Assembly: GCF_001426435.1 (NCBI RefSeq)
Contig: NZ_LMER01000014.1
Span: forward strand, 198,458-262,457
From: Angustibacter sp. Root456
GTDB taxonomy: Bacteria; Actinomycetota; Actinomycetes; Actinomycetales; Angustibacteraceae
Direction of reading: 5' to 3'
Length of the DNA: 64,000 nt
The notes under the pieces are model-generated. The model was not told the DNA's origin. It ran no database searches and saw only the letters and a program-made list of their open reading frames with translations. How positions within the stretch are numbered: the stretch's first letter is position 1; each line of letters opens with the position of its first letter. Shown one piece after another: positions 54,510 to 63,965 of the stretch. The translations under genes and the position numbers were made by a program.

Positions 54510-55916
54510 TCACGAATCCGCTACGACGGGCCACGGCGGCGGGACGAAGTCCTTCGTGACCCCTCTGGCGTCGTACAGAGCGACGGCCAGACGCGCGGCG
54601 TCAGGCCGGGCGCGCGTGCGCACCCAGGAGTCGAGCAGGTCGACGACGGCAAGCCGCTGGGCCACCGTGAAGTTGCAGTGACCGGCGCCGTACGGAGCCG
54701 GCGCCGCGTAGGTCTTCGGCGGTTCCACGTAGAGCTGGAGGAGCTGCGCCGTGCGGCCGCGCGAGCCCACGCGGTCGCGGAAGAGCCGCTCGTTCTGCAC
54801 GAGCACGAGGGGGTCGTCCGTGGTGTGCATGGTGATCGTCGGCACGCGCAGGTCGCCGCTGGGCTCCCCGAGCGCGGCCGCCTTCTCGCGCGCCGCGGGA
54901 GACGCCGAGACGCGCCGCCCGGCGTCGAGCAGGCGCAGCAGCCGATCGGTCGCGCCCGCGCCGCCCAGCGCGTCGATGGCCGCCCGCTCGGAGTCCGAGA
55001 CGCGTGGGCGGTAGTCGGTCCCGACGTTGGACGACGGGTTGCCGCCCGCCCGTTGCTCGATCTCGTAGCGCCCGTAGGTGCCGTAGCCGAGGCCCGTGAT
55101 CACGGCCTCCGCAGCCGCACCGATGCGAGAGTCGGGGGTCGAGCCGTCGAAGCGGGACGTCTGGTCGGGCGCGTCGACCAGCGCCGCCACCAGGGCCAGG
55201 CGCGCCGCGGACGCACCGCCCCGCGCAGCGGCCGACACGACCGCCCGCTGGCCGACCTGCCACTGGGCGACCGCCGCCTGGTGACTGGCGTAGCCGGTGA
55301 GCTGCAGGGTGGGCGCGAGCAGGACCTTGACGGCGTAGGCGACGTCGACTGCGACGTCGAGGTTCTCGTTCGTGCCCCCGAGAACGCCGCACAGCGCAGC
55401 CGCGCCCCTGACCCAGGGCAGCTGCTTCTCAGCCAGCGTCTGCGTGACCAAGCCACCCAGCGAGTCACCCCAGAGATACACCCGGCGCGGCCGCCCGATC
55501 GTGGCAGCGAAGTAGTCGTAGAGCTTCTCGTCGGCAGCGACGCCCTCGCGGACGGCCCAACCATTGCGCGAGTAGGAGGAGCCGGCGAGGGCGTACCCGT
55601 CGTCGAGCAAGGCCTTCGCGACGTCCTCGCCCGGCGCCGGCACGGCGTCAGTCGATGGCTTGGCGAAGTCGGGTGGCACCGGCTGAGCGAAGCGGTAGCC
55701 GTGTGAGTACAGCAGCAAGGTGCCGTTCCACCGTGCCGGCATCACGATGCGGTAGCGGGCCCCCTGGAGCGTTCCCTCGCACGCGACCTGGCTGCAGCTC
55801 TTGGCGGCGACCGGCTGCTCGCTCGGAGCGTCCGCGGCCTTCGAGGATCCGGTGCACGCCGCCAGCAGACCAGCGACGACGGCGACGACGAGCCCAGCGA
55901 CGGGCCGACCGCGCAT
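54510..55916 (-). CDS. Alpha/beta-hydrolase lipoprotein
   Basis: A 468-residue lipoprotein: basic start MRGRP, hydrophobic core and lipobox LLAAC (Cys about 21). The hydrolase domain has the nucleophile elbow GDSLGG (about residue 155), an acid in TTDDPLV near 370 and a histidine in GAGHCNF near 410. Resembles secreted prolyl-oligopeptidase or tannase/feruloyl-esterase-like hydrolases; the substrate is unknown. ATG at 55916 shares one base with the polA stop (TGATG); an alternative ATG lies 7 codons upstream within polA. Confidence 0.8.
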   Translation of the reverse strand: MRGRPVAGLVVAVVAGLLAACTGSSKAADAPSEQPVAAKSCSQVACEGTLQGARYRIVMPARWNGTLLLYSHGYRFAQPVPPDFAKPSTDAVPAPGEDVAKALLDDGYALAGSSYSRNGWAVREGVAADEKLYDYFAATIGRPRRVYLWGDSLGGLVTQTLAEKQLPWVRGAAALCGVLGGTNENLDVAVDVAYAVKVLLAPTLQLTGYASHQAAVAQWQVGQRAVVSAAARGGASAARLALVAALVDAPDQTSRFDGSTPDSRIGAAAEAVITGLGYGTYGRYEIEQRAGGNPSSNVGTDYRPRVSDSERAAIDALGGAGATDRLLRLLDAGRRVSASPAAREKAAALGEPSGDLRVPTITMHTTDDPLVLVQNERLFRDRVGSRGRTAQLLQLYVEPPKTYAAPAPYGAGHCNFTVAQRLAVVDLLDSWVRTRARPDAARLAVALYDARGVTKDFVPPPWPVVADS

Positions 55917-58648
55917 CAGTGACCAGCGGCTTCCCATGAGGGGCCGACGCCCACGGAGACCTCCAGCGGCACCGCGAGGTCGGCCGCCTCGCCCATGGCC
56001 CGGCGTACGAGCGCCTCCAGCGCGTCGTGCTCACCAGGCGCGACGTCGAACACCAGCTCGTCGTGCACCTGCAGCAGCATGCGCGAGCGCAGGCCCTCGT
56101 CGTCGAGGTCAGCAGCCAAGCGCAGCATGGCGACCTTGATGATGTCGGCGGCGGACCCCTGGATCGGCGCGTTCAACGCCATCCGCTCGGCGGCCTCCCG
56201 CCGCTGACGGTTGTCGCTCGTGAGGTCGGGCAGGTATCGGCGACGCCCCAGCATCGTCTCGGTGTAGCCGGTGCGGCGGGCCTCGTCGACCACCGAGGTG
56301 AGGTAGTCCCGGACGCCGCCGAAACGCTCGAAGTACTCCTGCATCAGCCCCCGCGCCTCGTCGACGTCGATGCGCAGCTGGCGCGAGAGACCGAAAGCGG
56401 ACAGGCCGTACGCCAGGCCGTAGCTCATGGCCTTCACCTTGCTGCGCATGGCCGGCGTGACGTCCTCGGGCTCGACGCCGAAGACGCGGGCCCCGACGAA
56501 CCGGTGAAGGTCCTCCCCCGTGTTGAACGCCTCGATGAGCCCGGCGTCACCCGACAGGTGCGCCATGATGCGCATCTCGATCTGGCTGTAGTCGGCCGTC
56601 ATGAGGTCCTCGAACCCCGGCCCGACCACGAAGGCCTCACGAATGCGCCGCCCCTCCTCGGTACGGATCGGGATGTTCTGCAGGTTGGGGTCGGTGCTGC
56701 TCAGCCGACCCGTGGCCGCGATGGTCTGGTGGTACGTCGTGTGGATGCGGCCGTCGTCCGCCACGGTCTTGCGCAGGCCCTCGACGGTCTGGCGCAGCCG
56801 CGAGACGTCGCGGTGGCGCAGCAGGGCCTCGAGGAACGGGTGCGGGCTCTTGGCGAACAGATCGGTGAGCGCGTCCGCGTCCGTCGTGTAGCCGGTCTTG
56901 GTGCGCTTGGTCTTGGGCATCGCCAGCTCGTCGAACAGCACGGCCTGCAGCTGCTTCGGCGAGCCGAGGTTCAGCACGCGGGGGGTGCCGTCAGCGTTCG
57001 GCGGCAACGCGGCCATGGCCTCGTCGGCGGCGCGCTTGACCTCACCGGCGAAGTTGGCCTCCAGATCGGCCAGTCGCTCGTCGTCGACCGCGATGCCGAC
57101 CCGCTCCATCTCCGACAGCACCCGCACGAGAGGCAGCTCGACGTCGCGCAGCAGCTCGCCCCCACCGCGCTGGGCCAGCTCGGCGTCGAGCTTGTCGGCG
57201 AGGTCGAGCACGGCTCGGGCCCGCACCATCGCGCTGTCGTGCTCCGCTCCCCCGTCGCCGGTGTCGAGCGTCAGCTGGCCGGACTCCTCCTCGGTCTCCA
57301 GCCGCAGCTCGCGTCCGAGGTGCCGCAGGACGAGGTCGGCGAGATCGTAGGAGCGCTGATCGGGCCGCACGAGGTACGCGGCCAGCGCCGTGTCGCTCAC
57401 CACGCCGCGCAAGGGCATCCCACGCGCCCACAGGGCGTGCCCAGGGCCCTTGCTGTCGTGCAGCGCCTTCGGGCGGTCGACGTCACCGAGCCACTCGGCC
57501 ACCGCGCGCTCGGCGTCGGCGTCGAGCTCGGCCAGCTCCAGGTAGGCGGCGGAGCCGTCAGCAGCTGCCACCGCGATGCCGTGGGCGTCTCCGGTGCCCC
57601 GACCCCAAGAACCGACGACGTGCACGCCCGTGCGGACCCCTACACCGGCGTGCTGCCCCAGCCAGTCGGCGACCTCGTCGGACACCAGCCGCGACGTCGC
57701 AAGGTCGAAGCCGCCCTCGGCCTCGGGCTCGGGTGCGTCGACGGTGGAGAAGAGCCGCTCGCGCAGTACGCGGAACTCCAGGCCGTCGAAGACCTGGTGC
57801 ACCTGGTCGCGGTCCCACTGCTGGCGGGCGAGGTCCGCCGGCCCGAGGGGGAGGTCGAGGTCGCACACGAGCGCGTTGAGCCGGCGGTTGCGCAGCACGC
57901 CCTCGAGGTGCTCGCGCAGGCTCTCGCCCGCCTTGCCCTTGATGAGGTCGACGTTGGCTACCAGGCCGTGCAGGTCGCCGTACGCGGTGATCCACTTCGC
58001 GGCGGTCTTGGGGCCGACGCCGGGCACGCCCGGCAGGTTGTCGCTGGACTCGCCGACCAGCGCGGCGAGGTCGCTGTAGCGCTCGGGCGGGACGCCGTAC
58101 CGCTCGACCACCGCGTCTGGCGTCATGCGCCACAGGTCGGAGACACCGCGCACCGGGTAGAGCACCGTGGTCGACGGGGAGATCAGCTGGAAGGTGTCGC
58201 GGTCGCCCGAGCAGATGAGCACCTCCATGCCCTGCTCTCGGGCCTGCGTGGCCAAAGTGGCGATGACGTCGTCAGCCTCGTAGCCCTCCTTCTCGATCAC
58301 CGGGATGCGCAGCGCGGCGAGCACCTCGTGCAGCAGCGACACCTGCCCGCGGAACTCGTCGGGCGTCGACGACCGGCCGGCCTTGTACTCGGCGTACTGC
58401 TCGGTGCGGAACGTCTGCCGCGAGACGTCGAACGACACCGCCAGGTGCGTTGGCTGCTCGTCACGCAGGAGGTTGATCAGCATCGAGGTGAAGCCGTAGA
58501 CCGCGTTGGTGGTCTGCCCCGTGGAGGTCGAGAAGTTCTCGACCGGCAGCGCGAAGAACGCCCGGTAGGCCAGCGAGTGGCCGTCGAGCAGCAGCAGGCG
58601 AGGCGTGGCGCCGTCGGACGCGGTGTCAGCGGGGGCAGCGGGAGTCAC
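55916..58648 (-). CDS. polA: DNA polymerase I
   Basis: A 910-residue family A polymerase. N-terminal 5'-3' exonuclease (LLLLDGHSLAYRAFFAL, GYEADDVIATL, SGDRDTFQL, GVPGVGPKTAAKW). The middle domain has lost the DxE exonuclease residues (VVGSWGRG at that position), so no proofreading is expected, as usual in actinobacteria. The C-terminal polymerase has motif A (MTADYSQIEMR), the O-helix (RSKVKAMSYGLAYGLS) and motif C (LQVHDELVF). GTG start coincides with the predicted transcript start. Confidence 0.96.
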   Translation of the reverse strand: MTPAAPADTASDGATPRLLLLDGHSLAYRAFFALPVENFSTSTGQTTNAVYGFTSMLINLLRDEQPTHLAVSFDVSRQTFRTEQYAEYKAGRSSTPDEFRGQVSLLHEVLAALRIPVIEKEGYEADDVIATLATQAREQGMEVLICSGDRDTFQLISPSTTVLYPVRGVSDLWRMTPDAVVERYGVPPERYSDLAALVGESSDNLPGVPGVGPKTAAKWITAYGDLHGLVANVDLIKGKAGESLREHLEGVLRNRRLNALVCDLDLPLGPADLARQQWDRDQVHQVFDGLEFRVLRERLFSTVDAPEPEAEGGFDLATSRLVSDEVADWLGQHAGVGVRTGVHVVGSWGRGTGDAHGIAVAAADGSAAYLELAELDADAERAVAEWLGDVDRPKALHDSKGPGHALWARGMPLRGVVSDTALAAYLVRPDQRSYDLADLVLRHLGRELRLETEEESGQLTLDTGDGGAEHDSAMVRARAVLDLADKLDAELAQRGGGELLRDVELPLVRVLSEMERVGIAVDDERLADLEANFAGEVKRAADEAMAALPPNADGTPRVLNLGSPKQLQAVLFDELAMPKTKRTKTGYTTDADALTDLFAKSPHPFLEALLRHRDVSRLRQTVEGLRKTVADDGRIHTTYHQTIAATGRLSSTDPNLQNIPIRTEEGRRIREAFVVGPGFEDLMTADYSQIEMRIMAHLSGDAGLIEAFNTGEDLHRFVGARVFGVEPEDVTPAMRSKVKAMSYGLAYGLSAFGLSRQLRIDVDEARGLMQEYFERFGGVRDYLTSVVDEARRTGYTETMLGRRRYLPDLTSDNRQRREAAERMALNAPIQGSAADIIKVAMLRLAADLDDEGLRSRMLLQVHDELVFDVAPGEHDALEALVRRAMGEAADLAVPLEVSVGVGPSWEAAGH

Positions 58649-58654
58649 GCGCCA

Positions 58655-58677
58655 ACCCTAGAGCCGCCCGCCGACAA
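58655..58677 (-). promoter_or_regulatory. RecA-NDp/PafBC-like promoter of polA (leaderless)
   Basis: Minus strand: TTGTCGGCG (58669-58677), 8-bp spacer, TAGGGT (58655-58660). One mismatch to the consensus upstream box. Six bases separate the -10 from the polA GTG. Confidence 0.6.
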
Positions 58678-58708
58678 CCGGGCGTCGCCCTCGGGCGGCC
58701 GAGTACGG

Positions 58709-59293
58709 CTAGACGCCGCTGGAGGCGCGCAGCGAGATGGCCCGGCTGCGTGCGCGCAGCGAGCGGCGGCGTAGCACGGTGGCGTCACGGGCCAGGCACG
58801 GCTCGGGCACCAGCCGCCGGCGCAGCGCCGCGACCGAGGCGACGCGGCGGACGACGAAGGGGCTGAAGCCGAGCCGGGCGAAGAAGCGCTGACCGTCACG
58901 TCCGGTCGCCGGCACGCTGGTCGAAATCTGCCCAGCGCCCCCCTGCTCGGCGAACGTCGTCGCGCGGGCGATGAGGGCGCGTCCGACGCCCTGTCGGCGG
59001 CACTCCTCGCGCACGAACAGGTGCTCGATCGCCACAGTGGGCTCGTCGAGCAGCGGCAGGAGCGGGCCTCGCGAGAGCACGACGAAGCCGACGTCCAGAC
59101 CGTCGACCGCCGCAAGGAAGGCGTCGACCCGATCTCGCCGCAGTGCCTGGGACAGCGCGTCCACCACGTCGACGACGTCGCGGTTGTGGCCGCGAGGGGC
59201 CGGACGGGACTGCGCCCAGAGCTCGGCGAGGGCGGCCACGTCGGCCAGCGACTCGGCGTCCACCACTCGAACGCTGACCTGCGATGGGGCCAC
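58709..59293 (-). CDS. GNAT family N-acetyltransferase
   Basis: A 194-residue acyltransferase. The acetyl-CoA binding signature is VREECRRQGVGRALIARA (about 95-112), followed by the GRDGQRFFARLGFSPFVVRR beta-bulge region. A basic C-terminal extension (RRRSLRARSRAIS) follows. Substrate unknown. GTG at 59293 chosen because a strong GGAGGA Shine-Dalgarno lies 4-5 nt upstream; the ATG at 59326 precedes that site. Not obviously co-transcribed with polA, which has its own promoter. Confidence 0.82.
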   Translation of the reverse strand: MAPSQVSVRVVDAESLADVAALAELWAQSRPAPRGHNRDVVDVVDALSQALRRDRVDAFLAAVDGLDVGFVVLSRGPLLPLLDEPTVAIEHLFVREECRRQGVGRALIARATTFAEQGGAGQISTSVPATGRDGQRFFARLGFSPFVVRRVASVAALRRRLVPEPCLARDATVLRRRSLRARSRAISLRASSGV

Positions 59294-59442
59294 GTATCCT
59301 CCTGACGGCGTCCGCGGGGCCCCCACCCGAGGTTTGCGATGGTGGTCGCGAGTTCGTCGCGATCCGGAGCAGACCTTACGACTTCTTTACCCTCTGACGG
59401 TAGCCTCCTGGCAATTCGACATCGAGGCGGGGGTTCGAGCGC

Positions 59443-60198
59443 GTGATCCGTGGTGCGGGGACGGCGCTCAACGTGGCGTCCGTCGTGGTCGGTTCGGGGC
59501 TGGGGATGCTCCTCGGCCACCGGTTCCCGCAGCGCACCCGTGACGTGGTCACCGACGGCCTGGGGCTGCTCACGCTGATGGCCGCAGCACTGTCGGCCGC
59601 GGCGGTGCTCGACCGGCCCTTCGGTGCCGCGGTCGGACGCGGCGGGCCGGTTCTCGTCGTGCTGGGTGCGCTGCTCGTCGGCGGCATCATCGGGTCGCTG
59701 CTGCGCCTGGAGGAGCGCCTGGCGGCGCTCGGGCCGCGGCTGCACCGCCGGTTCGCCAGGGAGGACGTCGGCGATGCCCACCCGAGCCGCCAGCGGTTCG
59801 CCGACGGGTTCATGACGGCCTCGCTGGTCTTCTGCGTGGGGCCGCTGACCGTGCTCGGCAGCATCGAGGACGGCCTCGGGCACGGCATCCAGCAGCTCGC
59901 GCTGAAGTCGACGCTGGACGGCTTCGCCGCCGTCGCCTTCGCGGCGAGCTTCGGCGTCGGCGTGATGGCCGCTGCGGTCACCGTGGCGGTGGTGCAGGGT
60001 GGGCTGACGGCGGTCGGTCTCCTGCTCGGTGACGTCCTGCCGGACCCGGCGGTGAGCGCGCTGACGGCGACGGGCGGCCTTCTCCTCGTCGGGGTGGCCC
60101 TGCGGCTGCTGCGGGTGCGCGACGTCCCGGTGGCGGACCTGCTGCCGGCGCTCGTGGTCGCGCCGCTGCTCACCCAGCTCGTCGTCGTCCTGCGTTAG
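59443..60198 (+). CDS. DUF554 family membrane protein
   Basis: A 251-residue polytopic protein of the DUF554 (YdfK-like) family, possible transporter of unknown substrate. About six TM segments; the family motifs include GTALNVASVVVGSGLGMLLG at the N-terminus, FMTASLVFCVGPLTVLGSIEDGL (about 123-145) and GGLLLVGVALRLL near the end. GTG start. A TAGCCT -10-like hexamer lies at about 59400. Confidence 0.85.
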   Translation: MIRGAGTALNVASVVVGSGLGMLLGHRFPQRTRDVVTDGLGLLTLMAAALSAAAVLDRPFGAAVGRGGPVLVVLGALLVGGIIGSLLRLEERLAALGPRLHRRFAREDVGDAHPSRQRFADGFMTASLVFCVGPLTVLGSIEDGLGHGIQQLALKSTLDGFAAVAFAASFGVGVMAAAVTVAVVQGGLTAVGLLLGDVLPDPAVSALTATGGLLLVGVALRLLRVRDVPVADLLPALVVAPLLTQLVVVLR

Positions 60199-60212
60199 GG
60201 GCGAGCCCGCCT

Positions 60213-60260
60213 CCGCCGCCCAGGCCGCGGCGAGCCTGCGGAAAGCGGCCTGGGTGGCGG
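60213..60260. terminator. Convergent terminator hairpin between DUF554 and livF
   Basis: A 16-bp stem (60213-60228 with 60245-60260, one G-U pair) and a 16-nt loop, followed by AAAGGGGGG. It lies between two convergent stops. Confidence 0.75.
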
Positions 60261-60269
60261 AAAGGGGGG

Positions 60270-60986
60270 TTAGAGGTCGCCGCCGAGGTAGGCGGCCCTG
60301 ATGCTGTCGTCCTGCGCCAGCACGCTGCCCTCACCCTCGCGGACGATCTCGCCGGTCTCGAGGATGTAGGCGTGGTCGGCCGCCTTGAGCGCCTGGGCGG
60401 CGTTCTGCTCGACCAGCAGGATCGTCGTGCCCTGCTCGTGGATCTCCTTGATGATCGAGAAGATCTGCGCGATGAGCATCGGAGCCAGACCCATCGACGG
60501 CTCGTCGAGCAGGAGCAGCTTGGGGTGGCCCATGAGGGCGCGCCCGATCGCCAGCATCTGCTGCTCGCCCCCGGACATCGTGCCGGCCACCTGGCTCGCC
60601 CGCTCCTCCAGCCGCGGGAAGAGGCCGAAGACGCGCTCGAAGTCCTTGGCCGCTGTCTCCTTGCGGTCCTTGCGTGCGTAGGCCCCCATGTCGAGGTTCT
60701 CGCGCACCGTCATGCCGGGGAAGACGCCGCGGCCCTCGGGCGACTGGGTGATGCCGAGCTCCACCCGCTGGTGGGCGGGCATGTGGGTGATGTCCTTGCC
60801 CTCGAAGACGACGCGTCCGTCACGCACCGGACGCAGGCCGGACACCGTCTTCATCGTGGTCGTCTTGCCTGCGCCGTTGGCGCCGATCAACGTGACGACC
60901 GCGCCCTCGGGTACGCCGAACGAGATGTCGCGGATGGCCTCGATGCGCCCGTAGTTGACGCACAGGCCCTCGACCTCAAGAAGCAT
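60270..60986 (-). CDS. livF: Branched-chain amino-acid ABC transporter ATPase LivF
   Basis: A 238-residue cytosolic ATPase. Walker A GANGAGKTT, the LivF-type QSPEGRGVFPGMTVRENL block, signature MSGGEQQML, Walker B LLLLDEPSMGLAP. ATG at 60986 gives the standard MLLEVEGL start and overlaps livG by 11 nt; the longer upstream frame lies in livG. Last gene of livHMGF. Confidence 0.92.
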   Translation of the reverse strand: MLLEVEGLCVNYGRIEAIRDISFGVPEGAVVTLIGANGAGKTTTMKTVSGLRPVRDGRVVFEGKDITHMPAHQRVELGITQSPEGRGVFPGMTVRENLDMGAYARKDRKETAAKDFERVFGLFPRLEERASQVAGTMSGGEQQMLAIGRALMGHPKLLLLDEPSMGLAPMLIAQIFSIIKEIHEQGTTILLVEQNAAQALKAADHAYILETGEIVREGEGSVLAQDDSIRAAYLGGDL

Positions 60987-61785
60987 CCTCGTCCACTCCC
61001 AGGTAGGCGGCGATGACCGCGGGGTTGTCACGGATGTCGGCCGGCAGGCCCTCGGCGATCTTGCGGCCGAACTCGAGCACCACGAGGCGGTCGGTGACTC
61101 CCATGACGAGGCGCATGTCGTGCTCGATGAGCAGGACGGTGTACCCCTGGTCCCGGATCCGCCGGATGAGGTCCATCAGCTCGCGCTTCTCAGCCGGGTT
61201 GAAGCCGGCGGCCGGCTCGTCGAGGCAGAGCAGCTGCGGGTCGGTGGCCAGCGCCCGGGCGATCTCGAGCCGGCGCTGGTCGCCGTACGGCAGGTTGCGG
61301 GCCAGCTCGTCTGCCCGCCGGCGCAGCCCCATGAAGTCGAGCAGCTCGAGCGCTCGGTCGTGCCCGTGCTCCTCCTCGCGCCGGTGCTTGGGCAGCCGGA
61401 ACAGCGCGTTGGCGACGCCCGTCGAGTGGTGGGTGTCGGCGCCGACGAGGATGTTCTCGAGCGCCGTCATGTTGCCGAAGAGGCGGATGTTCTGGAACGT
61501 CCGCGCGATGCCCAGCTTGGTGATGGCGTGCCGCTTGCGCTGGCCGAGCGGCTCGCCGTCGAAGAGCACCTGCCCGGACGTCGGTTGGTAGACGCCGGTC
61601 ATCGCGTTGAAGCAGGTGGTCTTGCCGGCGCCGTTCGGGCCGATCAGGCCCAGGATCTCGCCGCGACGGATCTCGAACGACACGCCGTCGAGGGCGACGA
61701 CGCCCCCGAAGCGCAGGGTGACGTCGCGCATCTCGAGCAGCGGCGTGCCGGAGCCCGGCGCCTGCTCGGTCGTGGTGTCAGGCAT
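60976..61785 (-). CDS. livG: Branched-chain amino-acid ABC transporter ATPase LivG
   Basis: A 269-residue ATPase pairing with LivF. Walker A GPNGAGKTTCFN, GIARTFQNIRLFGNMTALENI, the degenerate signature LPYGDQRRLEIARAL and Walker B LLCLDEPAAGFNP, all LivG-type. ATG at 61785 overlaps livM by 8 nt. Confidence 0.92.
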   Translation of the reverse strand: MPDTTTEQAPGSGTPLLEMRDVTLRFGGVVALDGVSFEIRRGEILGLIGPNGAGKTTCFNAMTGVYQPTSGQVLFDGEPLGQRKRHAITKLGIARTFQNIRLFGNMTALENILVGADTHHSTGVANALFRLPKHRREEEHGHDRALELLDFMGLRRRADELARNLPYGDQRRLEIARALATDPQLLCLDEPAAGFNPAEKRELMDLIRRIRDQGYTVLLIEHDMRLVMGVTDRLVVLEFGRKIAEGLPADIRDNPAVIAAYLGVDEDAS

Positions 61786-62965
61786 GGGCGGTGCCCTCCT
61801 CGAGCTCTTCGAACTTCTCGTCCAGCTTCTTGGCGCGCACCGTCCGCTTGGGCGGTAGCAGACCCTGCGGGCGGAAGTTCGCGAGCAGTACCAGCAGGCC
61901 ACCGAAGATCAGCACGCGGAAGTCGGCGAACGGCCGGAACAGCTCGGGCAGGTAGCTGACGACGATGGCGCCGATGATCACGCCGAGTCGGTTACCGGCC
62001 CCGCCGACGACGACCGCGGCGATGAACAGGATCGACAGCAGCAGCGGGAACGACTCGGGGTTGATGAACGCCTGGCGCGTCGCGAACAGCGCACCGGACA
62101 GGCCGCCGATGAACGCGCCGATCGCGAAGGCGAGCAGCTTGAACTTGAACGTCGGCACGCCCATCAGCTCGGCGGCGTCCTCATCCTCCCGGGTGGCCTC
62201 CCACGCTCGACCGACGCGGCTGTGCACCAGCATTCGTTCAGCGAACAGGACGATGAAGATGACCGTGAGGGCGAGCCAGTAGTACGGGGTCTGGTCGAGG
62301 ATCCCGAACTTCAGGAAGGTCGTGGTGTTGCTGAGGTCGATCGACGCGATGCCGCCGTTCCAGCTCAGGTGCGGCAGGTCGAACAACGACAGGCTCGGCG
62401 GCCGCGGCACGTCGCTGATGCCCGCGGCCTGTCCCACCCACCCCCAGTTGATGAGGGTCAGTCGGACGATCTCACCGAAGCCGAGCGTGACGATGGCCAG
62501 GTAGTCGCCGCGCACCCGCAGCGTCGGGGCGCCCAGGATGATGCCTGACACCAAGGTGACGACGGCGGCGAGTGGGAGGAGGAGCAGCAGCGGCAGGTGC
62601 CCGTGCAGCGACCCCAGGACACCGACGGTGTAGGCGCCGATCGCGTAGAAGCCGACGTACCCCAGGTCGAGCAGGCCGGCGTAGCCGACGACGACGTTGA
62701 GGCCCAGGGCGACGAGCACGTAGGCCGCGACGTTGAACAGGACCGCGCCGAAGTCGCTGCCGCTCGGTGACAGGTACGGCGGGTCGATCAGGGGCAGCAG
62801 GTACAGCAGCAGGGCGCCAAGGAGCAGCAGCACGATGCGGGCCCACTTGGGGAGCCGCTCCCACCGCTCGCTCACTCCAGACAGGAAGGCGAAGCGCCCC
62901 GTGCGCTGAGGCTGGGTGCGGCCGCCGTCGTTCGCGGGCGACGAGGTGCTCTCTGCAGTGCTCAT
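61778..62965 (-). CDS. livM: Branched-chain amino-acid ABC transporter permease LivM
   Basis: A 395-residue permease with about ten hydrophobic segments. LNVVVGYAGLLDLGYVGFYAIGAY is the LivM signature, and SRVGRAWEATREDEDAAELMG is the cytosolic EAA-like loop contacting the ATPases. The N-terminal 30 residues are polar and the C-terminus is acidic (KKLDEKFEELEEG). ATG overlaps livH by 4 nt. Confidence 0.92.
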   Translation of the reverse strand: MSTAESTSSPANDGGRTQPQRTGRFAFLSGVSERWERLPKWARIVLLLLGALLLYLLPLIDPPYLSPSGSDFGAVLFNVAAYVLVALGLNVVVGYAGLLDLGYVGFYAIGAYTVGVLGSLHGHLPLLLLLPLAAVVTLVSGIILGAPTLRVRGDYLAIVTLGFGEIVRLTLINWGWVGQAAGISDVPRPPSLSLFDLPHLSWNGGIASIDLSNTTTFLKFGILDQTPYYWLALTVIFIVLFAERMLVHSRVGRAWEATREDEDAAELMGVPTFKFKLLAFAIGAFIGGLSGALFATRQAFINPESFPLLLSILFIAAVVVGGAGNRLGVIIGAIVVSYLPELFRPFADFRVLIFGGLLVLLANFRPQGLLPPKRTVRAKKLDEKFEELEEGTAHA

Positions 62966-63939
62966 GCGCGGGACCTCCCCAGGGACTCACCGAGCAGACC
63001 GGTGGGTCGGAACAGCAGGATCGCCACCAGCAGGACGAACGCGACGACGTCCTTCCACTGGGTGCCGATGAGGGCCGAGCCGTAGTTCTCGGCCAGGCCG
63101 AGCACGAAGCCGCCGACCAGGGCGCCGCGCACGTTCCCGATGCCGCCGAGCACCGCCGCCGTGAAGGCCTTGAGACCGATGATGAAGCCCGCGTTCCAGC
63201 GCGTGACACCGATCTTCATGAGGTACATCAGTGCGGCCCCACCGGCCATGATGCCGCCGAGCAGGAACGTCACCTGGATGACGCGGTCCTTGTTGACGCC
63301 CATCAGCGCTGCGGCCTCGGAGTCCTGGGCGACAGCGCGGATGCCCCGACCGAGGCGGGAGCGGCGGATGAACTGGTCCAGCACGACCATCATGACGAGG
63401 GCGGAGATGACGATGATCACGTCGATGTTCGTGACCCCGTAGGTGCCGATGTGGAACAGCGGCGAGCTCTGCAGCGGGTTCGGGAACCGGGTGTTGTCGC
63501 GGGCACCGCGCACGTACGCGTCGAGCGTGTCACGCAGGCCGACCCACCCGACGATCTTGTCGCGCAGACCCATGATCTCACCGAGGCAGAACGACGCTCC
63601 GATCGCGCTGATCAGCGCGATCAGCGGCGGGGCGTTGACGCGCCGCAGCCGCCGGTAGGCGACCCGCTCCACGAGCAGCGCCACTGCGGCGCTGGTGAGC
63701 ATCGCCGCGACGAGCGCCAGCAGGAGCAGGCCGATGATCGCGACCGGGCCCTGGCCGCGCGAGGCGCCGACTGCGGTGAGGACCCAGACGGCCGCGAAGC
63801 TGCCCCACATCCAGATCTCGGAGTGGGCGAAGTTGATGAGGCGCAGGACGCCGTACACCAGGGTGTAGCCGAGCGCGACCAGGGCGTAGATCGCGCCCAG
63901 CACGATCGCCTGTCCGGTCAGCGCGATGAAGGTATTCAT
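62962..63939 (-). CDS. livH: Branched-chain amino-acid ABC transporter permease LivH
   Basis: A 325-residue permease with about eight hydrophobic segments. Signature YALVALGYTLVYGVLRLINFAH at the N-terminus; RRSRLGRGIRAVAQDSEAAALMG is the ATPase-contacting loop; GLKAFTAAVLGGIGNVRGAL near residue 270. First gene of livHMGF in this window. The binding-protein gene normally precedes it and would lie beyond the right edge. Confidence 0.92.
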   Translation of the reverse strand: MNTFIALTGQAIVLGAIYALVALGYTLVYGVLRLINFAHSEIWMWGSFAAVWVLTAVGASRGQGPVAIIGLLLLALVAAMLTSAAVALLVERVAYRRLRRVNAPPLIALISAIGASFCLGEIMGLRDKIVGWVGLRDTLDAYVRGARDNTRFPNPLQSSPLFHIGTYGVTNIDVIIVISALVMMVVLDQFIRRSRLGRGIRAVAQDSEAAALMGVNKDRVIQVTFLLGGIMAGGAALMYLMKIGVTRWNAGFIIGLKAFTAAVLGGIGNVRGALVGGFVLGLAENYGSALIGTQWKDVVAFVLLVAILLFRPTGLLGESLGRSRA

Positions 63940-63965
63940 CCGGTCTCCCAGTGGCTGGACGCAGG

